In this document: in pieces, positions 15,493 to 23,227 of the stretch
Layout of the letters: every line of letters starts with the position of its first letter
Position numbering within the stretch: the stretch's first letter is position 1
Virus record (IMG/VR): IMGVR_UViG_3300034103_001695
Coordinates: 1 to 40,406 of that record
Length of the DNA stretch: 40,406 bases
DNA from: a virus
Strand: one strand, 5' to 3'
The notes under the pieces: generated by a model
What the model saw: the letters and a program-made list of their open reading frames with translations, nothing else
What the model was told of the DNA's origin: nothing
The model's database searches: none
Made by a program: the position numbers and the translations under genes

Positions 15493-17595
15493 ATGGCGAC
15501 AATCAATTGGAACACTGCGACGCGATTGTCACCGGCGACGGCGGTGTCGGTGTCGACCCGTGCGACCTGGGCGGCGTCCTGGACGTCGAGGCCCGAGATC
15601 CACGCCGAACAATGCGCCTGGACGATCGCTCCTGAGATCGCGACCGCGACGCTGCGGCGTCCTTTCGGCCGGGTCGTGTTGCCCGGTGCGAACACTGCGA
15701 CGGATCTGACCCGCATCGACATCCGTGGGCATTTTGTGCGGATCGATTGGACAACCGACGAAGGGACAACGGCGACGTGGCTCGGTTTTGCCGAATCGAT
15801 CGTCGACGAGCCCAAGGGGTTGACCGATGGCGTGATCCCGTCGAGCGGGATGCAGACGGTCGTCTGTTACGGCCTGGAACGGATGCTAGCCGCGGCCCCG
15901 ATCCGTGACACCGTTTGGCGCAACGTGATCGACCCGCCATCGCCGGCGACGCGTCGAGGCGGCTCACCGATCGCGTTCAACGCAGACGGCCGACCGAACC
16001 GATCGGCCTCGACGGTCGGTGGGGTGTACGTGTTCGAGCCCGATCCGACGGTCGCACAGTATTGGACGACCCGCCAGGCGGTGGCGTACTTGCTGGTTCA
16101 TCAATTGCCCACCAACAGCGGCGGCGTCGCGGCGATCCCCTGGGCCTTGGCCAACGCGGCGGTCGTCCCTGATTGGGACGCATGTTTTGCCGAGGTCGAC
16201 GGCCGCACGGTGTACGACGTGATCACCGAGTTGATCGGGCCGCGGCGGTTGATGTCCTGGACGGTGTCGTGGGACTTGTCGAGCCTGCAGGTCTACCCGT
16301 TTTCGATGACGCCGACGCTGATCAACCTCGGGACGGATGTCGTCCCGGCGAATACGGTGACCCACACCGTGTTGTTCGATGCCGATCCGCTGTCCCGTGG
16401 TGCGGTCAACGCGGACGGGGCCGACGTGGTCGACCAGGTGATCGTCCGCGGCGGCCGGCGGGTGTCGATCTGTACGCTCGATCTGCCCTCGACGTCACTC
16501 GAAAACGATTGGACGAACACCAACCAAACCGCCTACAACGATGCCGCATCGGCGGGGGCTGGGTACGCGGCAAAAGACGTCTATGAACAAAGGCGACTGA
16601 ACGCTGGGGTCCGCCAGGGCGCAAACCTTGCCAACGTCTTTCGGCGGCTGCGGATCCCGCTGGCGTGGGACTGCAAGGTCGCGGGTGATCCTGCGGCCAG
16701 TCCGCCGGTGAAACAGAACGTGTTCATCGACGAGGCCAACGGCAACGCGGCTTATTTGCCCAACCCGGGCGGGATCCGGATTTTGCCGACCTCGGGGTTG
16801 CGTCGAGGCAAGACCTACACCGGGACGATCACCGCGGTCGACACCGAGGTCCTGGGGGACCTGCCCCCGCTGGTGACGCTGGAGACGCCGCAGCTGGGCC
16901 GCCGCGAGATCCAGACGATCGGCCGGGCCCACGACATCGCCGGCGGTGAACCCGCGTGGTCGGTCCAGGCGACCGTCCCCGATCCTCGCGTGATCGACCT
17001 CGAGGTGGTCGGGGCACCGCAACACATGCTCGGCGGTGCGGGGTTCGTGCCCTTGGCCGCGGATCCCGACGTGAGCGATGGGTTCGACATCGCCGACACC
17101 CGGGCGACGGTGGCGATCGAGGAGGATCGATTCGCCGAGGGTGTTTGGCCCGCGACGCTGTCGACGGTCGACATCGTCCGCCGGCGGGTGGTCTACGTGG
17201 GCGACGGGTACTCGATCATCCGCGTGGTGCCCTGGACCGTGGTGGGGTTGTCGACCACAGCGGCCGAGCAAACGACCGATGGTGGGTACGTGGTGGACGA
17301 TCGAGCGATCCTGACACAGCTGGCCCGGTTGCTGGCGGCTTACCACACCACGCCGCGGCTGCAGATGACGTTGGCCACCCAGCGGCGGACGGGGGTGTTG
17401 ACCGTGGGGTCGATTATCACCAGCGTCGGCACCGCCTACCCGACATCGATCAACGCCCTGGTGGCCAAAATCGAGATCCTGAACCCCGAGGGGGCCGGGG
17501 CCAATTCGATGCGGGGGGCGAGCCAAACGATCACCGCCGCATCGGTCCCGGTCGATCTGTTGACCCAATTCGTTTTGAACGCGAGGGGTAGGTGA
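15493..17595 (+). CDS. Tail hub / tail-tip structural protein
   Basis: This 700-residue beta-rich protein is the largest tail protein after tape measure and lies where siphoviruses encode the central hub or tail-associated protein. Segments such as LRRPFGRVVLPGANTATDLT, DQVIVRGGRRVSICTLDLP and RRGKTYTGTITAVDTE suggest several tail-hub beta domains. A region near residues 365-400 (NAGVRQGANLANVFRRLRIP) resembles the hub-domain arrangement of gpJ/gp27-like proteins. It starts 11 bases after the methyltransferase stop. No lysozyme or peptidase motif was recognised. The call is by size, composition and order. Confidence 0.65.
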   Translation: MATINWNTATRLSPATAVSVSTRATWAASWTSRPEIHAEQCAWTIAPEIATATLRRPFGRVVLPGANTATDLTRIDIRGHFVRIDWTTDEGTTATWLGFAESIVDEPKGLTDGVIPSSGMQTVVCYGLERMLAAAPIRDTVWRNVIDPPSPATRRGGSPIAFNADGRPNRSASTVGGVYVFEPDPTVAQYWTTRQAVAYLLVHQLPTNSGGVAAIPWALANAAVVPDWDACFAEVDGRTVYDVITELIGPRRLMSWTVSWDLSSLQVYPFSMTPTLINLGTDVVPANTVTHTVLFDADPLSRGAVNADGADVVDQVIVRGGRRVSICTLDLPSTSLENDWTNTNQTAYNDAASAGAGYAAKDVYEQRRLNAGVRQGANLANVFRRLRIPLAWDCKVAGDPAASPPVKQNVFIDEANGNAAYLPNPGGIRILPTSGLRRGKTYTGTITAVDTEVLGDLPPLVTLETPQLGRREIQTIGRAHDIAGGEPAWSVQATVPDPRVIDLEVVGAPQHMLGGAGFVPLAADPDVSDGFDIADTRATVAIEEDRFAEGVWPATLSTVDIVRRRVVYVGDGYSIIRVVPWTVVGLSTTAAEQTTDGGYVVDDRAILTQLARLLAAYHTTPRLQMTLATQRRTGVLTVGSIITSVGTAYPTSINALVAKIEILNPEGAGANSMRGASQTITAASVPVDLLTQFVLNARGR

Positions 17596-18224
17596 TGCGC
17601 CAAGAGGATGCAAGGAATATGCTGCGGCTGCAACGCGACCTCGACGAGCTGCGCAAGGCCGTCGACGCCCTGCGCAAGGCGAACCAAACGATAGGGACGG
17701 GGTTTGCCCGGGCGACAATGGTGATCCCGACGCTGGAGATCCCCGCGGCGACGATCAGCGGATCGAACACCGTGGTCACCCACAAGCCGGCCAAGATCCT
17801 GGACCTGTTGATCCGCGACGCCAACGCGACGTGGAACATGAGCGAGGTCAAGCCGTCGGCGTCGTCTGGGCCGACGATCAAGCTGGCCAACCCGTTCACG
17901 GATCAAGTGATCCCGGCCGACGTGCCGATCGCGGCGATCCAATTGGTCGGTCGGTCGTGGGTGCCGATCCGCGGCGGCGGTGGGGCGGTGATTATCAAGA
18001 CGCCGGCGCTGGGGATCCCGGCCCGCAACACCTCGACCCAGGTCGTCGGCCGGGCCGACTGCACGATCCAGCGGATCGACAGCGGACACGCGCTCGTGGC
18101 GACGTCTCGTGTGATTAACGTCTGCAACATCTCGAGCCAAGCGGTCGGCGGCAATCGCTACGGGATGGCCAAACAGGAAGAAGTCTCGGGCCGCTGGTTG
18201 ATCGATTTCGAGGATTGCCTTTGA
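17595..18224 (+). CDS. Tail protein with N-terminal coiled coil
   Basis: This 209-residue protein has an ATG overlapping the hub stop by one base (TGATG), preceded by GAGGGG. The first about 35 residues form a heptad-like helix (MLRLQRDLDELRKAVDALRK). A beta-rich body follows, ending in EEVSGRWLIDFEDCL. An upstream GTG one codon earlier is an alternative start. Short coiled-coil trimerisation heads followed by beta domains are common in tail-tip or fibre proteins. The exact role is unknown. Confidence 0.6.
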   Translation: MRQEDARNMLRLQRDLDELRKAVDALRKANQTIGTGFARATMVIPTLEIPAATISGSNTVVTHKPAKILDLLIRDANATWNMSEVKPSASSGPTIKLANPFTDQVIPADVPIAAIQLVGRSWVPIRGGGGAVIIKTPALGIPARNTSTQVVGRADCTIQRIDSGHALVATSRVINVCNISSQAVGGNRYGMAKQEEVSGRWLIDFEDCL

Positions 18225-19552
18225 GTCTCAAGCCGCATTCCCCTGGGTGTGGGTGCAATTGCCCCCAATACCTGTTCGCCCCGACCGAGAGCATTTTTCC
18301 CGATCGCCCGAGCAACCTCGGGTCGAAGCTGTTGACGCTGTTTCCGGTGGCCGAGGGGACCATCTCGGGGACGTCGTACTTGCTCGATGCGGGCGAGTCG
18401 CTGGCCCCGTCGCCGGGGCTGATCCACTGCGGCCGGGCCTGGTTTCATGAGATCGACATCTTCGACGGTGACGCCGACATCACGTGGGACGGCGGGGTGA
18501 TCGAGTTTCGCCAGGCGGGGACGATCACCGTCGCGGGCGTCGCGGCCGACATCATGCCGGACGACGCGACGATCGCCTATTCGCGCGTCGTTCTGTACGT
18601 GACCGACTCGTGGTACATGGTCGCCGTGATCCGGTACCACACCGTCGCGTCGGTGGCCGGGACGACGACGCGGGGATCGATTCAGATTTTCAACCGGGTG
18701 ACCGATGTCCGGAATCGATCGGTGAGCCTGGAGGCGGTCGGCGAGGCGGGGACGTCGATCCGATCGTGGTATCTCGGCGATGCGACGGTGATGACCTCGG
18801 GCGATTACCTGGGCGACTATTACGCGGACTACCTTGCCCCGAGTCCATCGACCTGGACGGTTCGGTCGACCTGTTACCGCCCGGCGTTGCCCGCTGGTAC
18901 CGAGGCCCAGTACCAACACCAGCGAGCGGCGTCGGACACGTTCGGAGGTTACAACTATCCCGCGACGTTTGACCTGGTGGGCGACATCGAGGGCGAGTGG
19001 GTTAGGGATTACACATGCAACCCGGGGTCGGTGGCCCAGACACACAATTTCGCGGGGACGTTGACGGCGGGGATCTTGCGGCCGGCGGGGTTGGGGTTTG
19101 GGGATTATGAGTGGCTGGATCTGCCCCCCGGGTCGTTTGTCGACACGTCGACGGCACTGGTCGGGCCATGGGTGCGGGGTCGACCGTCGACGGATACGTG
19201 GAACGCGTTGATCCGGTCCGAAGAAAAGGCGTGTTGCCCGGCGACGTGTGGCGGGACCGATTACCAAAACACCCAGCGGGCGACCGCGTCGTGGTTCGCC
19301 GGTTCGGCGGTGGTGTGGCCCAAGCCGACGGGGACGGCGATCTACCCCAAACCGGTGATCCGTCACCTGTTGATTATCGACACGACGAACCTGAACGGGG
19401 CCGGGGTCAGCGACGAACGGACGCAAGCCGACACCGCGATCGCGACCGATGGGACCGCAGCGGCGACGATCGCGGTGTATGCGACGCCCGATGGCCCGTC
19501 GGCGGGGATCCTTCGATTCACTGAGGTGGGGCTGCAATGGGACGTCTCATGA
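18221..19552 (+). CDS. Cysteine-containing tail-tip or fibre protein
   Basis: This 443-residue protein starts at a TTG that overlaps the previous stop (TTGA), with GAGGA seven bases before it. The N-terminus has clustered cysteines (GCGCNC, about residues 10-15), and a second cluster appears near residue 345 (ACCPATCGG). The body is rich in Thr, Ser, Tyr and aromatic residues (SGDYLGDYYADYLAPSPSTW), typical of an extended beta structure at the tail tip. The frequent GATCGA-type codons and high GC match the flanking late genes. I do not recognise the family. Confidence 0.6.
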   Translation: MSLKPHSPGCGCNCPQYLFAPTESIFPDRPSNLGSKLLTLFPVAEGTISGTSYLLDAGESLAPSPGLIHCGRAWFHEIDIFDGDADITWDGGVIEFRQAGTITVAGVAADIMPDDATIAYSRVVLYVTDSWYMVAVIRYHTVASVAGTTTRGSIQIFNRVTDVRNRSVSLEAVGEAGTSIRSWYLGDATVMTSGDYLGDYYADYLAPSPSTWTVRSTCYRPALPAGTEAQYQHQRAASDTFGGYNYPATFDLVGDIEGEWVRDYTCNPGSVAQTHNFAGTLTAGILRPAGLGFGDYEWLDLPPGSFVDTSTALVGPWVRGRPSTDTWNALIRSEEKACCPATCGGTDYQNTQRATASWFAGSAVVWPKPTGTAIYPKPVIRHLLIIDTTNLNGAGVSDERTQADTAIATDGTAAATIAVYATPDGPSAGILRFTEVGLQWDVS

Positions 19553-20823
19553 TTTGTGATTGTGGGTCGACGATCGCGACGAACAAGCCCAGCCGGGTCA
19601 AGTGTGGCAAGTGTGGCCGCGAGTCGTTGGTCGATGGCGGACCGGCCGAGCCGTCGGTGGCGGTCCCGCGTGAGATGCAGGTCCCCGCGGTGATGGCTCC
19701 CGGTGACGCACTGGCCAAGGTGATCGCGGGTTATGGGTACCCACCGCCCGAGGGTTGCCAATGCGACGAACGACGGGCCGAGATGAATCGACTCGGGATG
19801 GTCGGTTGCGTGGTGCAACGCGAGGCCATTATCGGGTGGCTGGTCGATGCCGCGGCCCAAAGCGGTTGGGGCGGCTGGTTGGCTCGACGGTTTGCCCCGG
19901 CCAAGGTCCACCGCATGGCGGCCGACATGGTGGACGAGGCGCTCGAGTTGTCCGGCTACGTCAGGGCGGACCGGATCGCGTTGATCATGACCCATTGGAA
20001 CCCGGCCGGATTCCGACGGCCTGGTCAGACGTTGCGCGAGTCGCTGGGGTACTTGCGCAGGCCTGCGCAAGTGATGGAGGTGGTGTACGAGGATCGGTAC
20101 GCGGAGATCCTGGGCTCGACGGTGATACCCGCCGGGCCGCGGTCGGTCCTGTGGCAGAAAGAGCAGCTGATCAACTTGGCGGTCGAGCGGTTGCCCCCGA
20201 GCGTGTGGTGGGTGGCGTGGGTCGATCACGACCTAGTGTGGGAATCGGACCAGTGGGTCGAGGCCGCGGTCCGGATGCTGCGGGGCGGGATGGATTGTGT
20301 GCAGTTGTTTAGCCAAATCAAATACCTGTCCCGGGATGGTCAGTCGATCACCCAGACGGCGACATCGGCCACGGCGGCCCGAGCGGCTGGGGGTGTGCCC
20401 AACGCCGCCCCCGGCGGGGCGTGGATCGCGTCGCGTCGGTGGTTCGACTCGATCGGCGGACTGTATGACCGGAACGTGTGCGGCGGTGGCGATGCGACGT
20501 TTTTTGATGCTGTGACGGCGAGTCGATCGGGGTATCTCGAGCGCCAGGCCCCGCAGCTGCGGCTCGACTCGATCGAGTATTGCCAAAGGGTCGGCGGCGC
20601 TCGCTGGGGGTGTTTGCCGACGAGCGTTCAACACCTGTGGCACGGTGAACGCGATCACCGCCAATACCACAGCCGCGACCAGATCCTGGCCCGTGGTGGG
20701 TTCTGCCCGCGGCGTGATGTCCGAGTAAATCACAACGGACTGTTGGAATGGACGACCCGCGCCGATCTGTCGATGCGGGCCGAGGTTTGGGGGTATTTCG
20801 TAAACCGTAAGGAAGATGGATGA
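19537..20823 (+). CDS. Zinc-ribbon glycosyltransferase-like protein
   Basis: This 428-residue protein has three parts. Residues 1-30 form a zinc ribbon (CDC and CGKC: C7, C9, C23, C26). Residues about 70-140 hold a second Cys-containing helical module (EGCQCDERRAEMNRLG). The C-terminal GT-A-type glycosyltransferase fold has WQKEQLINLAVERLP, then the DxD-like metal site D230-H-D232 (VAWVDHDLVW), and a GGAWIASRRWFDSIGGLYD segment ending in GGGD (316-319). These are hallmarks of nucleotide-sugar-dependent transferases. Possible acceptors are virion proteins, DNA or host surface glycans. ATG 19549 (ATGA overlap with the previous stop) is an alternative start that keeps both ribbon halves. Confidence 0.7.
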   Translation: MGRLMICDCGSTIATNKPSRVKCGKCGRESLVDGGPAEPSVAVPREMQVPAVMAPGDALAKVIAGYGYPPPEGCQCDERRAEMNRLGMVGCVVQREAIIGWLVDAAAQSGWGGWLARRFAPAKVHRMAADMVDEALELSGYVRADRIALIMTHWNPAGFRRPGQTLRESLGYLRRPAQVMEVVYEDRYAEILGSTVIPAGPRSVLWQKEQLINLAVERLPPSVWWVAWVDHDLVWESDQWVEAAVRMLRGGMDCVQLFSQIKYLSRDGQSITQTATSATAARAAGGVPNAAPGGAWIASRRWFDSIGGLYDRNVCGGGDATFFDAVTASRSGYLERQAPQLRLDSIEYCQRVGGARWGCLPTSVQHLWHGERDHRQYHSRDQILARGGFCPRRDVRVNHNGLLEWTTRADLSMRAEVWGYFVNRKEDG

Positions 20824-21290
20824 CGAATAAAGCAAACCCGCCAGCTCCGTACCGACCCAAAGACGTTCCGACGTCTCCTCCGCCTCCTAGGCCGCCATCG
20901 TACGGTCGCGGATCACGGTTTGCCATGCTGGCCAAGGGTTTGAAGCGGACCCGCGGCGAACGCAACAACAACGAGGCGGCTTACGAACGGCACCTCGAAC
21001 AGGAAAAGGCCGCGGGGCGGGTCGTTGCGTGGTGGTTCGAGCCCGCATCTTTCCGGGTCACGTCCTGCAACACAGGACAGCCTGTCCGGTACTCACCGGA
21101 CTTCATGGTGTTGGCTGCCGATGGGACGGTGTACATGGACGACGTCAAGGCCCAAGCGAAACGCGGTAAGACGTTCGATGACCCCGCGTCGATGGTGAGG
21201 ATCAAGACCGCGGCCGACGCGTACCCGCTTTTCGTGTGGCGGCTGGTCCGCCCGATCCGCGGCGGGGCGTGGGATGTTCACGAGGTTTGA
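20820..21290 (+). CDS. PD-(D/E)XK nuclease, DUF1064-like
   Basis: This 156-residue protein overlaps the previous stop by four bases. After a proline-rich N-terminus it has the small phage-nuclease pattern: NEAAYERHLEQEKAAG (E52), then YSPDF (D94), then MDDVKA (D108, K110). This is the D...DxK catalytic core of restriction-endonuclease-like folds. The C-terminal KTAADAYPLFVWRLV helix/strand completes the fold. DUF1064 proteins are usually encoded in replication or recombination regions. Here the gene sits at the end of the late operon, so it may act in Holliday-junction or concatemer processing linked to packaging. The function within the family is not fixed. Confidence 0.75.
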   Translation: MTNKANPPAPYRPKDVPTSPPPPRPPSYGRGSRFAMLAKGLKRTRGERNNNEAAYERHLEQEKAAGRVVAWWFEPASFRVTSCNTGQPVRYSPDFMVLAADGTVYMDDVKAQAKRGKTFDDPASMVRIKTAADAYPLFVWRLVRPIRGGAWDVHEV

Positions 21291-21293
21291 CCG

Positions 21294-21593
21294 ATGGACG
21301 AAGCGACCAAACCGACGGCCAATTTCGCGACGCTGCGGAATTGCTTGTGGGTTCGCGTGATGCGGATGGGGATGTCGGCCGGTTTGCCGCTGGAAGAACG
21401 CGAGCGAATCGCCAACCGAGCCGTGGCAACGTTCGGGCGTCACGCCGAAGAAGCTGACGACCTGCACCAGTTGCGCCACCGCATCGCCCACGGTGCGATC
21501 AAGGTAATCGCCGAAGCGGCCGCCAAAATAAAGTCTCCGGCAACGGATCAACCCAATCCGGTTCGGTCAAAACCGATCCGAAGTTTGGCGTAA
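21294..21593 (+). CDS. Small helical protein, last gene of the late strand
   Basis: This 99-residue protein is mainly helical, with a central GRHAEEADDLHQLRHRIAHG motif continuing into AIKVIAEAAAK. A 58-codon frame at 21738-21914 encodes a clearly related GRHSSDAEDLFVLKHRIQAG segment, so the gene has a paralogue or remnant immediately downstream. Its last 95 bases overlap a minus-strand frame (21499-21735), making a convergent overlap where the two transcription blocks meet. The function is unknown. Confidence 0.6.
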   Translation: MDEATKPTANFATLRNCLWVRVMRMGMSAGLPLEERERIANRAVATFGRHAEEADDLHQLRHRIAHGAIKVIAEAAAKIKSPATDQPNPVRSKPIRSLA

Positions 21594-21735
21594 AGCTTTG
21601 GGAGTTTCGTTTGGCGTATTCCAGGAAGTGCCAATCCCATTCCACGACCTTGACCCAGTTTCGAACAGCCACCCCGACCAGCGACGGTCCGAGCATGGGA
21701 TCGGGTTGTTGGGGTTCGGTGCGGTGGTCGCCCAT
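21499..21735 (-). CDS. Small hypothetical protein at convergent boundary
   Basis: This 78-residue frame begins at an ATG directly behind a 45-bp leader that is repeated, nearly identically, in front of the gene at 22172-22624. The shared leader ending exactly at both ATGs is the main reason to accept it. The product is aromatic-rich (WVKVVEWDWHFLEYAKRN) and ends in TLFWRPLRRLP. It overlaps the 3' end of the plus-strand gene 21294-21593. An ATG nine bases upstream (21744) is an alternative start. Confidence 0.4.
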   Translation of the reverse strand: MGDHRTEPQQPDPMLGPSLVGVAVRNWVKVVEWDWHFLEYAKRNSQSFTPNFGSVLTEPDWVDPLPETLFWRPLRRLP

Positions 21736-21778
21736 CGTTGGCATTGGGGTTAGGCGTTGGGGTTGCGCGTGTCACCGG
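21733..21778. repeat. Leader repeat, copy A
   Basis: About 46 bases matching 22622-22667 with only a few mismatches. The core, read on the minus strand, contains AACCCCAACGCCTAACCCC and ends at a minus-strand ATG. It covers the 5' leader of the small gene at 21499-21735. Confidence 0.8.
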
Positions 21779-21914
21779 CCGGCACTCGTCCGACGCCGAG
21801 GACCTGTTCGTGTTGAAACACCGGATCCAAGCCGGTGTGATGAAGCTGATCGACGAGCAGGTCAAAACCGCGGCCGATTGTGTCGCGTCAAAGCCGCTAC
21901 GGGCTCGGCGGTGA
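21738..21914 (+). pseudogene. Truncated paralogue of the 21294 gene
   Basis: The 58-codon frame reads GRHSSDAEDLFVLKHRIQAG then VMKLIDEQVKTAADCV, aligning with GRHAEEADDLHQLRHRIAHG then AIKVIAEAAAK of the gene at 21294. Upstream of GRH the homology fades into the leader repeat, and only TTG codons offer a start. It therefore looks like a duplicated gene whose 5' half was replaced by the repeat. It could also be a short functional ORF, but no ribosome-binding site is visible. Confidence 0.5.
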
Positions 21915-22175
21915 TGGTGACGAAATTGGTTTCGTGAGCATTCGCGAACGCCAACGACGACCGATTTTTTTTGGCTTACGTGGATGGCCGTCTGGCAGCA
22001 TTTTTTGCGGTGCCGATAAGCATACTGGGCCTTTTAACTCGTCGGCATACTCCCACCACAAAGGCCCAAACACTGGACGGTTGCAGATCGCATCTAAATC
22101 AACCGTAAATGGTAAGCAATCAGACGATCCCAGAAGAACGGCGATACTAGCGGCTTTAGTCTTTGGGTTGTTCAT
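21897..22175 (-). CDS. Small hypothetical protein
   Basis: This 92-residue protein has an ATG overlapping the stop of the preceding minus-strand gene (ATGA), indicating coupled translation. It reads AVLLGSSDCLPFTVDLDAIC then FGPLWWEYADELKG, and ends in a basic stretch and SSPSPPSP. The upstream gene ends with a similar SSPSPPPQP from a related DNA segment, so the two 3' ends share a duplicated end. The gene is AT-richer than most of the region. No family is recognised. Confidence 0.55.
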   Translation of the reverse strand: MNNPKTKAASIAVLLGSSDCLPFTVDLDAICNRPVFGPLWWEYADELKGPVCLSAPQKMLPDGHPRKPKKIGRRWRSRMLTKPISSPSPPSP

Positions 22176-22624
22176 GGTTGGGGCGGTGGTGATGGTGACG
22201 AAAACCTATACAACCGACGCCAGTCAGACTCGCCATCGAGCCTAAACATTGGAACGTCGCCATCAGGCCAAGATGTTTGCACGACGCGCAAGCCACTGAT
22301 CACGTCGCCGATTTTTACAGGATGCTCCCGCTCAGGCGTCGGATCCGGTTCGGGTTGGGTGAGCAACGCCAACAGGTCGATGCCGAACAACTTCTGGAAG
22401 TCGCCGAGGATTTCGGTTTCGAGGCGAGCCATATGGCATTCCAACGGGTCACTCGGATCAATTTCGCTGAACCGCAGGGACCTTTCTAGCTCTACGGCAG
22501 TATTGACGTGACTGACAATAAAACGAGCGATCGCGCTCCGTCGAAACTCATTGGACCGCCGGTGTCGGTCTCGCTGAATACGGTCTGAGATTGCCAGGTG
22601 GTCAAACGTCTGCTCGTCACTCAT
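22172..22624 (-). CDS. Hypothetical helical protein
   Basis: This 150-residue protein is preceded by the leader repeat (22622-22667), with AAGG six bases before the ATG. The N-terminal 100 residues are charged helices (AISDRIQRDRHRRSNEFRRS, IVSHVNTAVELERSL, EILGDFQKLFGIDLLALL). The C-terminal 50 residues, starting HPVKIGDVISGLRVVQTSWP, look like a small beta domain, ending SSPSPPPQP. It lies near the promoter-distal end of the early minus-strand block. The function is unknown. Confidence 0.6.
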   Translation of the reverse strand: MSDEQTFDHLAISDRIQRDRHRRSNEFRRSAIARFIVSHVNTAVELERSLRFSEIDPSDPLECHMARLETEILGDFQKLFGIDLLALLTQPEPDPTPEREHPVKIGDVISGLRVVQTSWPDGDVPMFRLDGESDWRRLYRFSSPSPPPQP

Positions 22625-22667
22625 GGTTGGCCTTGGGGTTAGGCGTTGGGGTTGCGTGTGTCACCGG
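22622..22667. repeat. Leader repeat, copy B
   Basis: The second copy of the repeat at 21733-21778. On the minus strand it supplies the leader and ribosome-binding region of the gene starting at 22624. Its distal end merges with the 33-bp palindromic element at 22656-22688. Confidence 0.8.
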
Positions 22668-22688
22668 ACGGCTTGCGCCGTGCCGCTA
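22656..22688. repeat. 33-bp palindromic element, copy 1
   Basis: These 33 bases are identical to 27347-27379. On the minus strand it contains ACGGC-GCAA-GCCGT, a hairpin with a GNRA-type loop whose stem continues as CGG/CCG around one bulged base. It supplies the last codons and TGA of the HTH gene 22661-23149. From memory, similar elements are scattered in planctomycete genomes (not verified here). Confidence 0.85.
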
Positions 22689-23149
22689 TTGTTGGGGGGT
22701 TGGCCGCTGGCCTGACAGGCGACGCAGGGCCAGTAGTATACGAGGCCGTGACGGGGACACCGTTTGCCCTCGCGGATTCGGATCGGACGAAACACCCCGG
22801 CGTGGCTGACCGATTCGGCCCGGCGTCGCTGGATGACCCGCCAGACCTGCATCTCCGATGCGCCGAGGATCGCGGCGGCCTTGGCCATCGACATTCCGTC
22901 CGTCTCGACGAGCCGGGCTGCTTCGTCCTGTTGCCCGAGGGTCAGGGGGAGCCGTTTTGACCACAGCGCGATGCCGTGGCGTTTGGCGTATTTGTAAATT
23001 CTCCACCAGGTGACGCCGGTTTGGTCGGCGATCTGGCGAACAGAGAGCCCGCCGCGGCGGAGCAGTCGATCGACTTGAGCGATCCGTGGGTCGTGTAGTG
23101 TCAACCATGCGACACCTGTGACCGGCACCAGGCACACAGCCCGGCACAA
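22661..23149 (-). CDS. Double helix-turn-helix DNA-binding protein
   Basis: This 162-residue probable transcriptional regulator has two resolvase-like helix-turn-helix units. The first is at about residues 35-60 (LSVRQIADQTGVTWWRIYKY) and the second at about 87-110 (MSMAKAAAILGASEMQVWRV). A C-terminal CPRHGLVYYWPCVAC motif (about residues 134-148) could bind zinc. The last eight residues (SGTAQAVR) are encoded by the palindromic repeat, suggesting that insertion of the element fixed the C-terminus. The start is uncertain: a TTG around residue 17 is also possible. Confidence 0.65.
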   Translation of the reverse strand: MCRAVCLVPVTGVAWLTLHDPRIAQVDRLLRRGGLSVRQIADQTGVTWWRIYKYAKRHGIALWSKRLPLTLGQQDEAARLVETDGMSMAKAAAILGASEMQVWRVIQRRRAESVSHAGVFRPIRIREGKRCPRHGLVYYWPCVACQASGQPPNNSGTAQAVR

Positions 23150-23227
23150 TTGGCGATCCCTCGCCTGGTCGAGTTTCGTTCGAGGGGCGGAACGTTGGCA
23201 AAACCATAACGGATCGGCGGGTCGTGT

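Noticed and set aside
16495-17718. A 407-codon minus-strand frame
   Set aside because: Antisense shadow of the tail hub gene, biased to Arg/Gly/His/Pro.
21593-22660. CRISPR array or diversity-generating element suggested by repeats
   Set aside because: The repeats are few, unevenly spaced and located at gene starts. No reverse transcriptase or spacer pattern is present.
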